From an uncultured Aeriscardovia sp. (GTDB lineage Bacteria > Actinomycetota > Actinomycetes > Actinomycetales > Bifidobacteriaceae): 64,000 nt of DNA. Made by a program: the position numbers and the translations under genes. Positions within the stretch are counted from its first letter, which is position 1. Every line of letters begins with the position of its first letter. The stretch is taken from positions 496,001 to 560,000 of the forward strand of contig CAIFER010000001.1 in the NCBI GenBank assembly GCA_903789525.1, read 5' to 3'. Positions 47,490-57,334 of this stretch are shown here, one piece after another. The notes beneath the pieces were generated by a model. It saw only the letters and a program-made list of their open reading frames with translations. It was not told where the DNA came from and did not search any database.

Positions 47490-48923
47490 TCACAGACGCG
47501 CTTTCATTTGTACGATGGATGCAGTCGTCCCGTCTCCAGCACCTTGCAAACGAGACATAATTTGCTGCGACGATGATCCAAAGTTGTCGTATGCAATCTG
47601 CACTGTCGTGCGATCCATTTCTATCGCCGCTGCCTGCCGTGTAAAAACGATAAACCACAGCAGATAGAGCAACAGGAACAACCCCTCAACGTTTGTCAGT
47701 GTCGTCGCACCTCCAAGCCAAAACAGGCCTGTGACGACACATCCGCCCATCATCATGTATCCCATCGCGTACATTGACCTGCTCATCTGTGGAGCAAGCC
47801 ATGGTAACGCGCCAATAATGATGGCAACCGGCAGAACCATGGTCCGTCCAAAGAAGTTGTGGAGCAGTGGATGCGCCGAATATCGGAACGTCCCAACGCC
47901 AATAATCCAGACACAACTGATCGTCAGGAGGATGAGCAAAATCATCATCCGAACATGGAAATGCGAAATATGGAGCGAATGATCATCACGAATCTCGGCC
48001 ACCAGAGCTTTTCGCTCAGGACTGTCAGTGGGCAAAGAGCTGATGTGCTTACTCCAACTGTGATACTGATCGTGCGATGCCACTAGCTCGAACACCGCAA
48101 AGTAGCTGATAATCAGCATGCAGATCCCAGTCGCAATGATCGTCACATTGAACAACGTTGCTGCTGGTGTTGTCCGATCTCCCAGTTCAGAAAAGTTATT
48201 ACGCCACCATCCAGGATCAGTACTCGTAATCCCCGCAGTTCCGATTCCGCTGATCACAAAAATGGGTAAGAAACTCGACAACGTTTTTGCTGTGAGCATT
48301 TCACCGGACACATACCCGAAATAGCTGAAGATCGCTCCTCCGCCAGCGACGAGCGCCAACATGTACACATTGGCAGGATCGAACCCGATCATGTGGTACA
48401 AAGCGTAAATAATGACGAAAAAGGCGAGGAAGATCGTATAGCCGTACACGAACGACAGTGCCAGCGTCTCAATACCACGACGGATGACAGCAAAAATTGT
48501 GCGTACAAGACGTCCCGGGGCACCAGAGAAGCGATCAAAAAAGTCTGAAATACGCTCAAAGAGATTCTCATGCCCGTCATCCCATTGCGAGTGCTGATGA
48601 TGAGTTGCGCGCCTGAAAAAATGAGATGTTGAATGCGCATATCCACACAGGAAAGAGATCAAACCGCCAATACCGACGATTGCTGCTCCCACGATGAATC
48701 GCATGAGTGGATCCAGCCACTGACCGTTTGCAAAACGCTGATATGCCAGCATCGCGCATACCGCAAAAGGAAGGATAATCAATGCTGAAACCAGGCCAGC
48801 GGATTCTGCCCGAAAATTGCGATTGAGCACCACAGGACGAATTGTTCGTGCAGACGACTGTGCACGTGACTGTTCTGATGCCTGTGTGCCTGATTGTGAG
48901 TGTGTTTTCTGCTCTTCAGCCAT
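47490..48923 (-). CDS. Polytopic membrane protein of unknown function
   Basis: A 477-residue integral membrane protein with about 11-12 hydrophobic segments after a 35-residue polar N-terminal tail rich in Gln and Ser. Segments of note are LVSALIILPFAVCAMLAYQRF, GLISFLCGYAHSTSHFF, FVYGYTIFLAFFVIIYALYH and MRMLLILLT-like helices. A cytoplasmic or outer loop around residues 285-320 is His/Asp/Glu-rich (SHDQYHSWSKHISSLP). I recognise no catalytic or transport motif; similar bifidobacterial proteins are usually left as hypothetical membrane proteins. It is convergent with glgX and followed upstream by the tRNA-Arg gene. The start ATG 48923 has a weak AGAAAA-type site. Confidence 0.75.
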   Translation of the reverse strand: MAEEQKTHSQSGTQASEQSRAQSSARTIRPVVLNRNFRAESAGLVSALIILPFAVCAMLAYQRFANGQWLDPLMRFIVGAAIVGIGGLISFLCGYAHSTSHFFRRATHHQHSQWDDGHENLFERISDFFDRFSGAPGRLVRTIFAVIRRGIETLALSFVYGYTIFLAFFVIIYALYHMIGFDPANVYMLALVAGGGAIFSYFGYVSGEMLTAKTLSSFLPIFVISGIGTAGITSTDPGWWRNNFSELGDRTTPAATLFNVTIIATGICMLIISYFAVFELVASHDQYHSWSKHISSLPTDSPERKALVAEIRDDHSLHISHFHVRMMILLILLTISCVWIIGVGTFRYSAHPLLHNFFGRTMVLPVAIIIGALPWLAPQMSRSMYAMGYMMMGGCVVTGLFWLGGATTLTNVEGLFLLLYLLWFIVFTRQAAAIEMDRTTVQIAYDNFGSSSQQIMSRLQGAGDGTTASIVQMKARL

Positions 48924-48977
48924 ATTTTCTAGCGTAACATCGTGATTCGAACCGTACTGCTGCGCTTCAATTCTCAG

Positions 48978-49051
48978 TGCGCCAGGTGAGACTCGAACTC
49001 ACGACACTCGGTTCCGAGGACCGATGCTCTCATCCACTGAGCTACTGGCGC
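48978..49051 (-). tRNA. tRNA-Arg, anticodon read as TCG with C at position 33
   Basis: A 74-base cloverleaf: acceptor GCGCCAG/CTGGCGC with discriminator A, D arm GCTC/GAGC with a 9-base loop containing GGATGA, anticodon stem TCGGT/ACCGA, and T arm GTGAG-TTCGAGT-CTCAC. The anticodon loop is CCTCGGA, so positions 34-36 are TCG (reads CGA) and position 33 is C instead of the near-universal U. An Arg-CCG tRNA would need CTCCGGA. CCA is not encoded. Identity as Arg is likely from the body sequence and A20-type D loop; the exact anticodon needs checking. Confidence 0.85.
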
Positions 49052-49105
49052 ATCCACCCTTATGATCAGTCATCTCCACGACATTCAGCACAATGGGTGC
49101 AGTGA

Positions 49106-50038
49106 TCAATCAGGGACAATCGGTGGCATCTCCTGTGTGCGCTCAAATTCATCCGTTGCACTCGTCTGCTGTTGTGCTTGTGCAGCAGGGCGTGAATGGC
49201 GAGCAAGCACTGGCATGAGCTCTGTATCAATGACTGCGTTCGTGGCGACAACATCATTTGCTTGATGCCAGTCAATGAGGCTGCCATCCCAGCGACTCAA
49301 ATGCCCTTGCGCTTCCCATACGACAATAGCGCCTGCCGACACAGCCGGGATATCCCATGAATGAAGTGACGGCTCAAAATACGCGTCGTATGTGCCGTCT
49401 GCGACTTTGCACAAATCAAGGGAGACCGGTCCGATACGTTTAATATCAGCAGGACGACCAGCTAAATCACCCACTGTCGCGAGCGCACGTTGTGATTCAG
49501 AACTGAAGTAACTCATGCCGAAGCTGATCACAGAATCGTAGAGATGTGGCCACGTCGTTGGAATAATGCGCTCACGCTTGTCAACCTCAGATGTATGGCG
49601 AATGCGAATGGCACCCTGTCCGCGCGCTGCTAAGTACGTCAGACCGAGTGCAGGGGCGTACACGATACCGAGAATTGGATAAATCTGGCGACGCTCATTT
49701 GCCTCGAAAAGCGAGACAGTGATAGCCCACTCGGAAAGATTGCGAGCGTAATTAATTGCTCCGTCGATGTTCCCTGCACACCAGAACCGATCGCCCGGTT
49801 GAACGTCTCCGGACATCTCATCCCAAAAGCTCTTATGCGGTTCGAGACGGTTCAGCCCTTCCAGCAAGAAACTCTGCAACTTGTCATCAATATCGGAGGC
49901 ATACCGATGACGACCTGACTGTCTTGCTTGATGGCTGTGCACCAGATTCGTCCGAGGAATCAGCTGATTGCGCAAAGCATGTTCGCCCGCTTGAGCACAA
50001 ACTTTTTGGGCTTCTTGAGCAAGCTGACGCAAATCCAT
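49106..50038 (-). CDS. Degenerate inositol monophosphatase family protein
   Basis: A 310-residue protein of the IMPase/FBPase-like metal phosphatase fold. The second half retains LHSWDIPAVSAGAIVVWEAQG, which matches the WDxAAG...EAGG motif with its metal-binding Asp. The first metal motif, normally WxxDPxDGTxNF, is WCAGNIDGAINY here: the first Asp is Gly and the Thr is Ala, while the second Asp is kept. The GEE motif is DEM. It may therefore have altered or no phosphatase activity. ATG 50038 has GGTGAG nearby; the C-terminal 40 residues are Gln/Ala-rich. It follows rsmB-side genes only loosely, 83 bases upstream of rsmB's end. Confidence 0.75.
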   Translation of the reverse strand: MDLRQLAQEAQKVCAQAGEHALRNQLIPRTNLVHSHQARQSGRHRYASDIDDKLQSFLLEGLNRLEPHKSFWDEMSGDVQPGDRFWCAGNIDGAINYARNLSEWAITVSLFEANERRQIYPILGIVYAPALGLTYLAARGQGAIRIRHTSEVDKRERIIPTTWPHLYDSVISFGMSYFSSESQRALATVGDLAGRPADIKRIGPVSLDLCKVADGTYDAYFEPSLHSWDIPAVSAGAIVVWEAQGHLSRWDGSLIDWHQANDVVATNAVIDTELMPVLARHSRPAAQAQQQTSATDEFERTQEMPPIVPD

Positions 50039-50121
50039 GGAACTCACCTTCACCCTTTCAGACCAGAGCCGCCATGTCATCCATGATTGTTGAATTATAT
50101 TGTGATTTTATTTTACGTTAT

Positions 50122-51582
50122 TCAGTACTTGCGCAGAAGCGAGACAAACATCATGTCCGTCTGCGTTTGGTCAGCAAACATTTGAATATCGCCCTGAGCG
50201 GAAAGCCCGAACGAACGTGCTTTGCTGCCGAGCAACTTTTCAGCCACGCCTACGGCATTCACGCGAATCACATGCGGATAGTGCGAGAGAACCGCATCAA
50301 CGACGTGACGTGTTTCAGCAAGAGCGGGTGAACATGTGACGTACGCCACGACACCACCCGGTGCCACACAATCGAGAGCAGAGACGAGCAAATCGTGCTG
50401 AATGCGGCTTAAGCTGCCCAATTCTTGTTCACTCTTCATCCACCGTGCTTCAGGACGCCTGCGTAACGCACCAAGCCCAGAGCATGGAACATCGACCAGT
50501 ACTCGCGAAAACTGTCCGCGCATGTGATGACGATCCGCATACCCTCGCCCATCTTCGACGGTGATTTTCTCGATCGGATCAAAACCGGCGTGTCGCAATG
50601 CTCTCACATTCTCTGCGACAAGTTTGGCCCGAGTCGCATTCACCTCATTTGCCCACAGTTTGATCTTCCGAGATCGTGCAAGTGAACCGAGCAGAGCAGT
50701 TTTCCCACCAGGTCCAGCACAGAGGTCGAGCCAGCGCGTTTCAGTACACGTGAGCGGAGCCATTCCTGTAACGAGTGCAGCAATCTGACTGCCTTCATCC
50801 TCGACCCCCGCCTTTCCCTGTTGGATAGCAGGAAGTTTTTCGGGAGTCACTGATTTAACGCGCACCGCATAAGGTGACCACCTGCCACGTGAGATATGCG
50901 CGTGAGGAAATATCCTTGTGACCTGATCGCTGAGCTGCTGAACAGTCATCAGACCCGGGCGAACTGTAAGGGTCACTTCTGCAGGCTCGTTATCGGCAGC
51001 AAGAATACGACTAACTGGTGTGATGGAATTGCGGACGTCAGTGACACCGCGGGCATACATCCAGCTAGAGGCGAGCTGACGGACGATCCATATCGGGTGT
51101 GAGTAGCGAATTGCGAGCCTGTGCAACGGCTGTGAGTGTGGGATTTGTGATGTGAGAATCACTTCCCACGTCTGACGATCACGCGTGGCAATCTTGCGCA
51201 ACACCGCGTTGAGAAAACCTGCGCTCGAACGAGTTCCCTTCGTCGCACGTGCTAAGGAAACACTACTGGACACAGCAGCGTACGACGGAACTGACATAAA
51301 TAGAATCTGATACGCCCCTAGGCGCGCAAGGTCGAGCACATCAGGATCTATTGCGGAGACGGCACGATGCGAAACTTGCTCGAGAAGCGCATCGAGAAAC
51401 CCTTGCCACCGAAGAGCTCCGTACACCAGGTCGGTCGTAAACGATGCTTGACGAGGATCCTTCATGCGGGTGAGCACATGCGGAAGTTGCAAATTCGCAT
51501 ACACGTGACGAGTGCGGACAGCCTTTAAAACTGCAGCAGCCGCACTGCGAGACGGATTTGCTACGCCCTGCGCTTTACTCAC
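50122..51582 (-). CDS. rsmB: 16S rRNA m5C967 methyltransferase RsmB (Sun/NOL1 family)
   Basis: A 486-residue SAM-dependent cytosine methyltransferase. The N-terminal 140 residues are the NusB-like RNA-binding domain (SAAAAVLKAVRTRHVYAN..., TTDLVYGALRWQGFLDAL). The catalytic domain has DLCAGPGGKTALLGSLA for SAM binding, the first catalytic Cys in DVPCSGLGALRRRPEARW and the second in VTCSPALAETRHVV. The start is GTG 51582, with GGAAGG ten bases upstream, overlapping the last eight bases of fmt. The fmt-rsmB order is widely conserved. Confidence 0.95.
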   Translation of the reverse strand: MSKAQGVANPSRSAAAAVLKAVRTRHVYANLQLPHVLTRMKDPRQASFTTDLVYGALRWQGFLDALLEQVSHRAVSAIDPDVLDLARLGAYQILFMSVPSYAAVSSSVSLARATKGTRSSAGFLNAVLRKIATRDRQTWEVILTSQIPHSQPLHRLAIRYSHPIWIVRQLASSWMYARGVTDVRNSITPVSRILAADNEPAEVTLTVRPGLMTVQQLSDQVTRIFPHAHISRGRWSPYAVRVKSVTPEKLPAIQQGKAGVEDEGSQIAALVTGMAPLTCTETRWLDLCAGPGGKTALLGSLARSRKIKLWANEVNATRAKLVAENVRALRHAGFDPIEKITVEDGRGYADRHHMRGQFSRVLVDVPCSGLGALRRRPEARWMKSEQELGSLSRIQHDLLVSALDCVAPGGVVAYVTCSPALAETRHVVDAVLSHYPHVIRVNAVGVAEKLLGSKARSFGLSAQGDIQMFADQTQTDMMFVSLLRKY

Positions 51583-52597
51583 AATGTGCACCTTCCTGCA
51601 ATCGAGCTCCACGCGCCCAATCGGCTGCACGCATTGGCTTCTTTCCTGGAGCTGTCACGTTCAGAATTTCAAGCAATTGCCCATCTGCACACACAACGTT
51701 GACGTGCTTTTTCGTGACAATCACAGTTCCAGGTTTTTCGGGCGAACTCACGTGATCAGTATCGGCAATGACCGTATGAACTGCATTGAGATGCAATTTG
51801 ATACGTTGATCGCCGTTGACAAGCGTCGTCCACGCTCCCGGATCCGGATTACACGCACGAATATGCGCACCGGCAATCGCAGCTGGCAGAGTGAAATCTG
51901 CTCGCGCATCGTCGGTGGTGATCTTAGCGGCATGAGCCCGGGAACGATCTGTCAGGCGTGGCTGATCTCGTAGAATCGCCTGAACGGCACCGATATCCGG
52001 CTGTGCATCCGCTGGCAGATCTGCCACATCACTCGTATGGAACGCAGCCTTTTGGATGGAGTCAAGTGCGCGAATGAGCAACGGTGCCCCCACGTGTGCC
52101 AGATGATCCATCAGCTCACCACTCGTCGGCTCGCCCTTAATCTCTTCGCTGTGCTGCAGCACCATTTTGCCAGAATCCACACCGGCATCGAGCTGGAAAA
52201 TGGTGATTCCCGTCTTCTGATCCCCTGCCCAGATCGTGCGTTGGACAGGTGCCGCGCCACGCCATTGCGGAAGAAGCGAGAAATGAACGTTATACCACCC
52301 GAGTGGAACGGCATCGAGAACGTTTTGACGCAAAATTCTGCCATACGCAACAACGACTGCCGCATCAACGTGCCCAGAAATCCACTGCACAAAATCGGGA
52401 TCACCTGGTTTGCAGTCAAACACAGGAATCCCCAACTCTTCCGCAGCCTCTTTCACTGGGCTGGGAGTAAGCTTCCGGCCACGGCCTCGAACAGCATCTT
52501 TACGAGTGAGTACCGCTACCACGTCATTGTCGGATTGTGTCAGCGCCTTTAAAAAAGGAACAGCAACGTGCGGAGTACCTGCAAAAAGAATTCTCAT
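51575..52597 (-). CDS. fmt: Methionyl-tRNA formyltransferase
   Basis: Formylates Met-tRNAfMet for translation initiation. It starts MRILFAGTPHVAVPFLKAL and shows the catalytic-domain motifs VVAYGRILRQNVLDAVPLG, NVHFSLLPQWRGAAPVQR (with the active-site His) and FQLDAGVDSGKMV. The C-terminal oligonucleotide-binding domain (about residues 225-340) ends with the KKPMRAADWARGARLQEG segment. At 340 residues it is slightly longer than E. coli Fmt. It is followed without a gap by rsmB. Confidence 0.97.
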   Translation of the reverse strand: MRILFAGTPHVAVPFLKALTQSDNDVVAVLTRKDAVRGRGRKLTPSPVKEAAEELGIPVFDCKPGDPDFVQWISGHVDAAVVVAYGRILRQNVLDAVPLGWYNVHFSLLPQWRGAAPVQRTIWAGDQKTGITIFQLDAGVDSGKMVLQHSEEIKGEPTSGELMDHLAHVGAPLLIRALDSIQKAAFHTSDVADLPADAQPDIGAVQAILRDQPRLTDRSRAHAAKITTDDARADFTLPAAIAGAHIRACNPDPGAWTTLVNGDQRIKLHLNAVHTVIADTDHVSSPEKPGTVIVTKKHVNVVCADGQLLEILNVTAPGKKPMRAADWARGARLQEGAHCE

Positions 52598-52623
52598 TGT
52601 CTCTCACGCTCGCTTTCTCTTTA

Positions 52624-53448
52624 CTACTTCAATTCACTATCGTCGCTATCGTCCGGGCGGGCAGCCAAATCGCCCGAATGAATCAATGCTGGAATCGCTA
52701 CACCCATTCGCCGCAAGTCATGACGAACCTGCTGTGGATTCTTCTGGACAATCCCATGAAAACCGAAACTCTGGGAAGCAGCAACATTCTTCGGCTTATC
52801 ATCAATAAACACCGAGGAAGCTGGCGTGATTCCAAACTTGCTGCACGCCTCATCGAAGATTTCTTTATGCGGCTTAAACTGGTGAATAAATCCGGAGACG
52901 AGATATCCGTCCAACTCACTGATCACTGGATAGCGACCTGGCACCCAATAGAAGTTTTCGGGTGACCAATTGGACAGCCCCCAGCAGCGATAGCCTTTGC
53001 GATGCAAATCGTCGACCAATTGCCGCGCGCCCGGAATCTCACCCATGAGCGACTGGTCAAAGTGATGGAGGTAGAAGCGCATCATCGCGCCCCAAAACGG
53101 ATCGTGCTGATCCATGACACGGCACGCAGCAGAAAGTGAACCGCCGTGATCGCTCACATCATTCGCATCATCGAATCCAGATATCGCATTTGACCTGAAA
53201 TCACGAATGACATCGCTCTCATAGCGTGCTGAAAGCGGCCCAAATGGATCCCAATGGACGAGCACTTCTCCAAAATCAAAGATCACATTGCGAATAGGAC
53301 CATCTGGTTGCGCGACATTCTTCCACCGATCATGCACAGACTGGTTAATCTGACCTTGTGCGCGCTTGATCTGCTCGACGCTCATATGCGTGCGCTCAGG
53401 TGTGAGCGGAACGAACTGCGGCTCCTCTACAGAATTCTGGTGTGCCAA
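52624..53448 (-). CDS. HAD-superfamily hydrolase (YihX-like)
   Basis: A 274-residue haloacid dehalogenase-type phosphatase. Motif I is VIFDFGEVLVHWD (DxxG class as in YihX/epoxide hydrolase N-domain relatives), motif II is GLSNWSPENF, motif III is the Lys in FKPHKEIFDEA, and motif IV is VFIDDKPKNVAAS. A helical cap lies between motifs I and II. The first 55 residues are an extra polar segment. Substrate unknown; relatives hydrolyse sugar phosphates such as alpha-glucose 1-phosphate. It lies between priA and fmt on the same strand, an insertion relative to the usual priA-fmt adjacency. Confidence 0.88.
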   Translation of the reverse strand: MAHQNSVEEPQFVPLTPERTHMSVEQIKRAQGQINQSVHDRWKNVAQPDGPIRNVIFDFGEVLVHWDPFGPLSARYESDVIRDFRSNAISGFDDANDVSDHGGSLSAACRVMDQHDPFWGAMMRFYLHHFDQSLMGEIPGARQLVDDLHRKGYRCWGLSNWSPENFYWVPGRYPVISELDGYLVSGFIHQFKPHKEIFDEACSKFGITPASSVFIDDKPKNVAASQSFGFHGIVQKNPQQVRHDLRRMGVAIPALIHSGDLAARPDDSDDSELK

Positions 53449-53499
53449 TGCGTGCCTCCTGTCAAACGGTCCGACACTATGATAAATCTTCTCCCGTTT

Positions 53500-55944
53500 C
53501 TACCGTTCAACTAAATCTTTCGGATCGATCCAGAACCTAATTTCACCGCGAGCACGACTAGCGATGAGCTGCGCCACAGCGGTGTGAAGTCGATCAGCTA
53601 ATTCCTGGCGATCTTCGCGCGGAACGCGCACGATAGCACGAACACGGTCTGAAGCACCTTTCAAGACTGGTGCATGCCGCTGTGTTTCTGGAAGACGAAT
53701 TGGGATGGGGCCAAGAACTGACGGAACGGGAAGCTCATCTGCATCTTGATCCGAAGATGGATGATGAATGCGAGGTAAGTCTCCACCATCTGCTGCCCCA
53801 ATTTCATCGATCACGCGCATGACCAAATCGTACGTTCCCCACACGGTTGCCGCCGCAACAGTGGGAGGCAAGAACGTCGATTGTCGGTCAGCGAGTTCGG
53901 ATGCGGCCACAATACGCGGATCCCACATAATGAGCGATTGCGCAAGATCGTCGTCACAGTCTCCAATGAGGATGAGTCTACCGCCCTGTGAAGCTGGAAG
54001 TGCCGATGATCCAATCGCCATCCACGTGCCTAACACGTCTGTGCGGGCATCTAGCCGCTGCGTAAAACGTGAACTCCATGCGTCCAAGATGACGACTGCA
54101 CTGTATCCGCTGGGGCCTTCCTCAGACTGTACTGTCGGGATTGCTGAGGCAGTCGCTACAACGACGCGAGCGCTTGAATCGACATGGTCAATCGGACCGC
54201 GCGGAAAACGCGGAGAAGCGGGTACAGAGACGACAATGGGAACAGTGCCCATGAGGTGAGAAATTTGAGTCGCTGTCCCCTGGGCGCCTATCCTCAATGG
54301 ACGCATCTCGTGCGACCCACACCATCGGCATGTCCACCGCACCGCTGGCTGACCACACCATAAACACACGGGTGCTTCTCCCGGTCTTGCTCGCAAAGGA
54401 CCGGCGCATCGAGTACACCGTGCTTGGCGATGACAGCGAGCACAACCGAGTACTTCAATAAAGCCTTCTAACCCCGCAACGACGAGAACAGGACCACTCT
54501 TCAGCGCCTGAGTCATGAGTGCAACAGCGGTGTGGGGAATACGAGAGCCGGCTGTCACATCACCGCGTGATCGCACATTCTCAGGAGTGAGCCAAATTCC
54601 CTCTGGTCGTAGCCGTGTCAATGCCTCTTCAGTCGCATGTATTTCAAGAATCGGCATCGCATCGGTATCACTCGTCACATCCATTTGTGACTGGGGACTA
54701 CGAGCGAGGCCCATGCAGACGAATATGCCTGAATGAAGGCGTGCACGCAACTGCAAAACATCGCGTACATTAGCGTACGGCTGGTCACCATCACTGTTTT
54801 GATATGCATTGTCATCGACGACTGCAAAAACTGCACCGGGACCGACGGGAGCGTACATAGCTGCGCGCGTCCCAATTGCGCATCGCACGAGACCGGATGA
54901 CAGGCCAAGAAATGCCCGATATCGTTGCGATGGCGTGGATGCTGAATCAAGAACAGCGAAGTCCCCTTTATCGTTTGGATGGGTCGTATCCGCGCTGACA
55001 TTTCTTTTTACGTTGGTACTCCCGTTTTTATCGTGGGAAACGTGCGCTTGTGCTGTCACGGCTTGCACACCAAAACGCCGTAAGCCGAACGACTCGAGTT
55101 GCTGTGTCAACGCGCGAATTTGACGTGACCCTGGGACGACCGCGACGACGGGCTTTCCTGCCATCAGTGCCGTGAGGATCATCCATGCCATATCCTGCGC
55201 CCACCGACCTTTGCCTGGTGCGACGTCCCAAATTACTTCTGGAGCACGGCGGTCAGGAGTGTGGATTTTCTGTGTTTCCTGGGTCTCTTGCGGTTCGTGT
55301 AACGGTGACCGTGACTGTAATTGTGGCTGAGCTTGGATCCATTCCTGTAACTTCTCGATGGAATAATCTGCCTGCTCACGTGCACATAAATCTGTCCATT
55401 CTGTGCGGAACTGATCAGCAATACGCAATCGAGGACGGCCAAACAGGTAATTCCACGACCGTTCTTTCTCTACACGGGACGTTCGCGGCGGAACCGACAA
55501 CGAAATAATCTGTGCGGTCGTTCCCCCAAAAAAGCGGGCAATGTGATCGATGTCTCGACGCTGATCGGCATCCAGCACGTGAACAGGCGAAACGACGCGA
55601 TCAAGCGGACGAATTGTATGGCGTGCGACACTAGGAGCAGGCACACGCCTCCAGATGAATCCTTCGACATGCCGGGCACCGAACGGCACTTCGACACGTA
55701 CACCTGGTTGCGCCTCATCAGATATATCGTCTGGGACGAGATAGTCGAAAGTTTGTGAGAAATGCATAGCACCGATCAGTACGACAACCTGTGCAATGGG
55801 ATTGACACGTGCCAACGGCACTGACGTTGTCACCGGGTGATAGACGCGTTTGTGCCGTGCGCGGTGTGCTCGCTTCACCGCTGGCAGCGTAGAATCAGCT
55901 AAACCGGAAAAACCAGGCTGCTGATACACAGACGTACGTCTCAT
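53500..55944 (-). CDS. priA: Primosomal protein N' PriA (helicase-inactive actinobacterial form)
   Basis: PriA restarts stalled replication forks. The N-terminal DNA-binding domain ([21 protein letters not shown] onward) and the zinc region with paired cysteines ([17 protein letters not shown], then [18 protein letters not shown]) are clear. The Walker A loop, GVTGSGKT in E. coli, is here APGKGRWAQ, and motif II is VVDDNAY rather than DEEH. Loss of the ATPase motifs is known for actinobacterial PriA, which may act only as a structural loader. Length 814. It overlaps the metK end by four bases, in the usual metK-priA order. Confidence 0.92.
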   Translation of the reverse strand: MRRTSVYQQPGFSGLADSTLPAVKRAHRARHKRVYHPVTTSVPLARVNPIAQVVVLIGAMHFSQTFDYLVPDDISDEAQPGVRVEVPFGARHVEGFIWRRVPAPSVARHTIRPLDRVVSPVHVLDADQRRDIDHIARFFGGTTAQIISLSVPPRTSRVEKERSWNYLFGRPRLRIADQFRTEWTDLCAREQADYSIEKLQEWIQAQPQLQSRSPLHEPQETQETQKIHTPDRRAPEVIWDVAPGKGRWAQDMAWMILTALMAGKPVVAVVPGSRQIRALTQQLESFGLRRFGVQAVTAQAHVSHDKNGSTNVKRNVSADTTHPNDKGDFAVLDSASTPSQRYRAFLGLSSGLVRCAIGTRAAMYAPVGPGAVFAVVDDNAYQNSDGDQPYANVRDVLQLRARLHSGIFVCMGLARSPQSQMDVTSDTDAMPILEIHATEEALTRLRPEGIWLTPENVRSRGDVTAGSRIPHTAVALMTQALKSGPVLVVAGLEGFIEVLGCARCHRQARCTRCAGPLRARPGEAPVCLWCGQPAVRWTCRWCGSHEMRPLRIGAQGTATQISHLMGTVPIVVSVPASPRFPRGPIDHVDSSARVVVATASAIPTVQSEEGPSGYSAVVILDAWSSRFTQRLDARTDVLGTWMAIGSSALPASQGGRLILIGDCDDDLAQSLIMWDPRIVAASELADRQSTFLPPTVAAATVWGTYDLVMRVIDEIGAADGGDLPRIHHPSSDQDADELPVPSVLGPIPIRLPETQRHAPVLKGASDRVRAIVRVPREDRQELADRLHTAVAQLIASRARGEIRFWIDPKDLVER

Positions 55945-57218
55945 GAGTTGTGCGATGCCGTCCGATGAGTACGCGTCAGATGACCGACTTTCCCTCCTGC
56001 ACGCCGAACAGCAGCCAGCAGGTCATCTGTTCGATCCGTTCTCTCCCACGTGAAATCAGGGTCCTCACGGCCGAAGTGACCGTAGCACGCCGTCTTCTCG
56101 TAAATCGGCCGCAACAAATCGAGTTCATCGATGATTGCAGCTGGCCGCAGATCGAAGACAGAGCGAACTGCGCTTTCGAGTTGATCGTGACTAACTCCCG
56201 GCGCGATTGTGCCAAACGTATCAATATTGATCGCAACCGGGTCTGCCACACCGATCGCATACGCAATCTGCACTTCAACGCGATGCGCCAGATGCGCCGC
56301 CACAATATTCTTCGCAACCCACCGTGCTGCATACGCACCCGAACGATCGACCTTGCTCGGATCCTTACCGGAGAATGCGCCACCACCGTGGTGAGCTGCC
56401 CCACCATACGTGTCGACGATAATTTTGCGACCCGTCAAACCTGCATCTGCTGCAGGACCACCGATGACAAACGAACCGGTTGGATTGACAAGGAGACGAT
56501 AGTGAGAGTCATCAATGTCCCCTGCGCACATCTCTTTCAAAACAGGTTCAATCACGTGAGCTGTCAACTGGTCACGTAACCACGCTTGATCGACTGTCGG
56601 ATCATGCTGAGTGGAAATAACGATCGTATCAATGCGCTGCGGCTTGCCATCATCGCCGTACTCAACGCTCACTTGCGTTTTTCCGTCCGGCCGCAAATGA
56701 GGGACGATCGACTCGTGACGAACTCGAGCAAGTCGCTGCGCCAATCGTTGCGCCATCGTAATCGGGAACGGCATAAGAACGCTCGTCTCGTCGCTCGCAT
56801 AACCGAACATCACACCTTGATCGCCAGCGCCTTGCGTGCGGTACAGCTCTTCTTTCTCTGCCCGGCTCATTCGCGCATGACGCCGGATGCGATCCACTCC
56901 CTGCTCAATTTCAGGGCTTTGCTGGCCGATTGCTGAGATCACACCACAGGAATCCGCATCCAGGCCGATCGCACTGCTCGTATACCCAATGCGACGAACA
57001 ACTGTGCGCACAACGTTCTGAATATCCGTATAGGCATGCGTGGAGACCTCACCAAAGACGAAAAACATCCCCTTTGTGGCACACGTTTCAACGGCAACGT
57101 GAGAGAAACGATCTTGTGAGAGCATATCGTCCAAAATAGCGTCAGAGATCTGATCGCAGATCTTATCCGGATGACCCTCTGTGACTGCCTCTGCCGTCTG
57201 CAGTTGCCGTTCTGCCAT
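55941..57218 (-). CDS. metK: S-adenosylmethionine synthase
   Basis: Makes SAM from methionine and ATP. Motifs include [22 protein letters not shown] at the N-terminus, the [12 protein letters not shown] signature, and [19 protein letters not shown] for the phosphate loop, with conserved His, Asp and Lys residues. Length 425 is slightly above average. ATG 57218 has GGGGGAG upstream. An intrinsic terminator lies only 22 bases before the ATG, so expression must either depend on read-through from rpoZ or on control at that terminator. Confidence 0.98.
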   Translation of the reverse strand: MAERQLQTAEAVTEGHPDKICDQISDAILDDMLSQDRFSHVAVETCATKGMFFVFGEVSTHAYTDIQNVVRTVVRRIGYTSSAIGLDADSCGVISAIGQQSPEIEQGVDRIRRHARMSRAEKEELYRTQGAGDQGVMFGYASDETSVLMPFPITMAQRLAQRLARVRHESIVPHLRPDGKTQVSVEYGDDGKPQRIDTIVISTQHDPTVDQAWLRDQLTAHVIEPVLKEMCAGDIDDSHYRLLVNPTGSFVIGGPAADAGLTGRKIIVDTYGGAAHHGGGAFSGKDPSKVDRSGAYAARWVAKNIVAAHLAHRVEVQIAYAIGVADPVAINIDTFGTIAPGVSHDQLESAVRSVFDLRPAAIIDELDLLRPIYEKTACYGHFGREDPDFTWERTDRTDDLLAAVRRAGGKVGHLTRTHRTASHNS

Positions 57219-57240
57219 CGCCGTTACTCCCCCATATATG

Positions 57241-57285
57241 AAAAAATCTTCCTGATTTGGTTTCTGACCTCCTCAAGGAAGATTT
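57241..57285 (-). terminator. Terminator or attenuator between rpoZ and metK
   Basis: A 9-bp stem AAATCTTCC/GGAAGATTT (57244-57252 with 57277-57285) with a 24-base loop is followed on the minus strand by TTTTTT. It ends 22 bases before the metK ATG, leaving no room for a separate promoter. The loop contains GAGGAGG, a free Shine-Dalgarno-like string. Confidence 0.8.
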
Positions 57286-57300
57286 CTATTTTCACAGTGA

Positions 57301-57333
57301 CCGACGCTCTTTGCATGCGAAGAGCGGAGTCGG
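57301..57333 (-). promoter_or_regulatory. Stable hairpin after rpoZ, before the metK terminator
   Basis: CCGAC (57333-57329) pairs with GTCGG (57305-57301) and GCTCTT with AAGAGC (57325-57320 with 57311-57306), with a 3-base bulge and an 8-base loop. No T-run follows. With the terminator 15 bases further on it forms a two-hairpin leader of metK. Confidence 0.5.
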
Positions 57334-57334
57334 A

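Noticed and set aside
57241-57333. Known SAM riboswitch before metK
   Set aside because: I could not match the cores of SAM-I, SAM-II, SAM-III or SAM-IV. Kept only as an unclassified leader.
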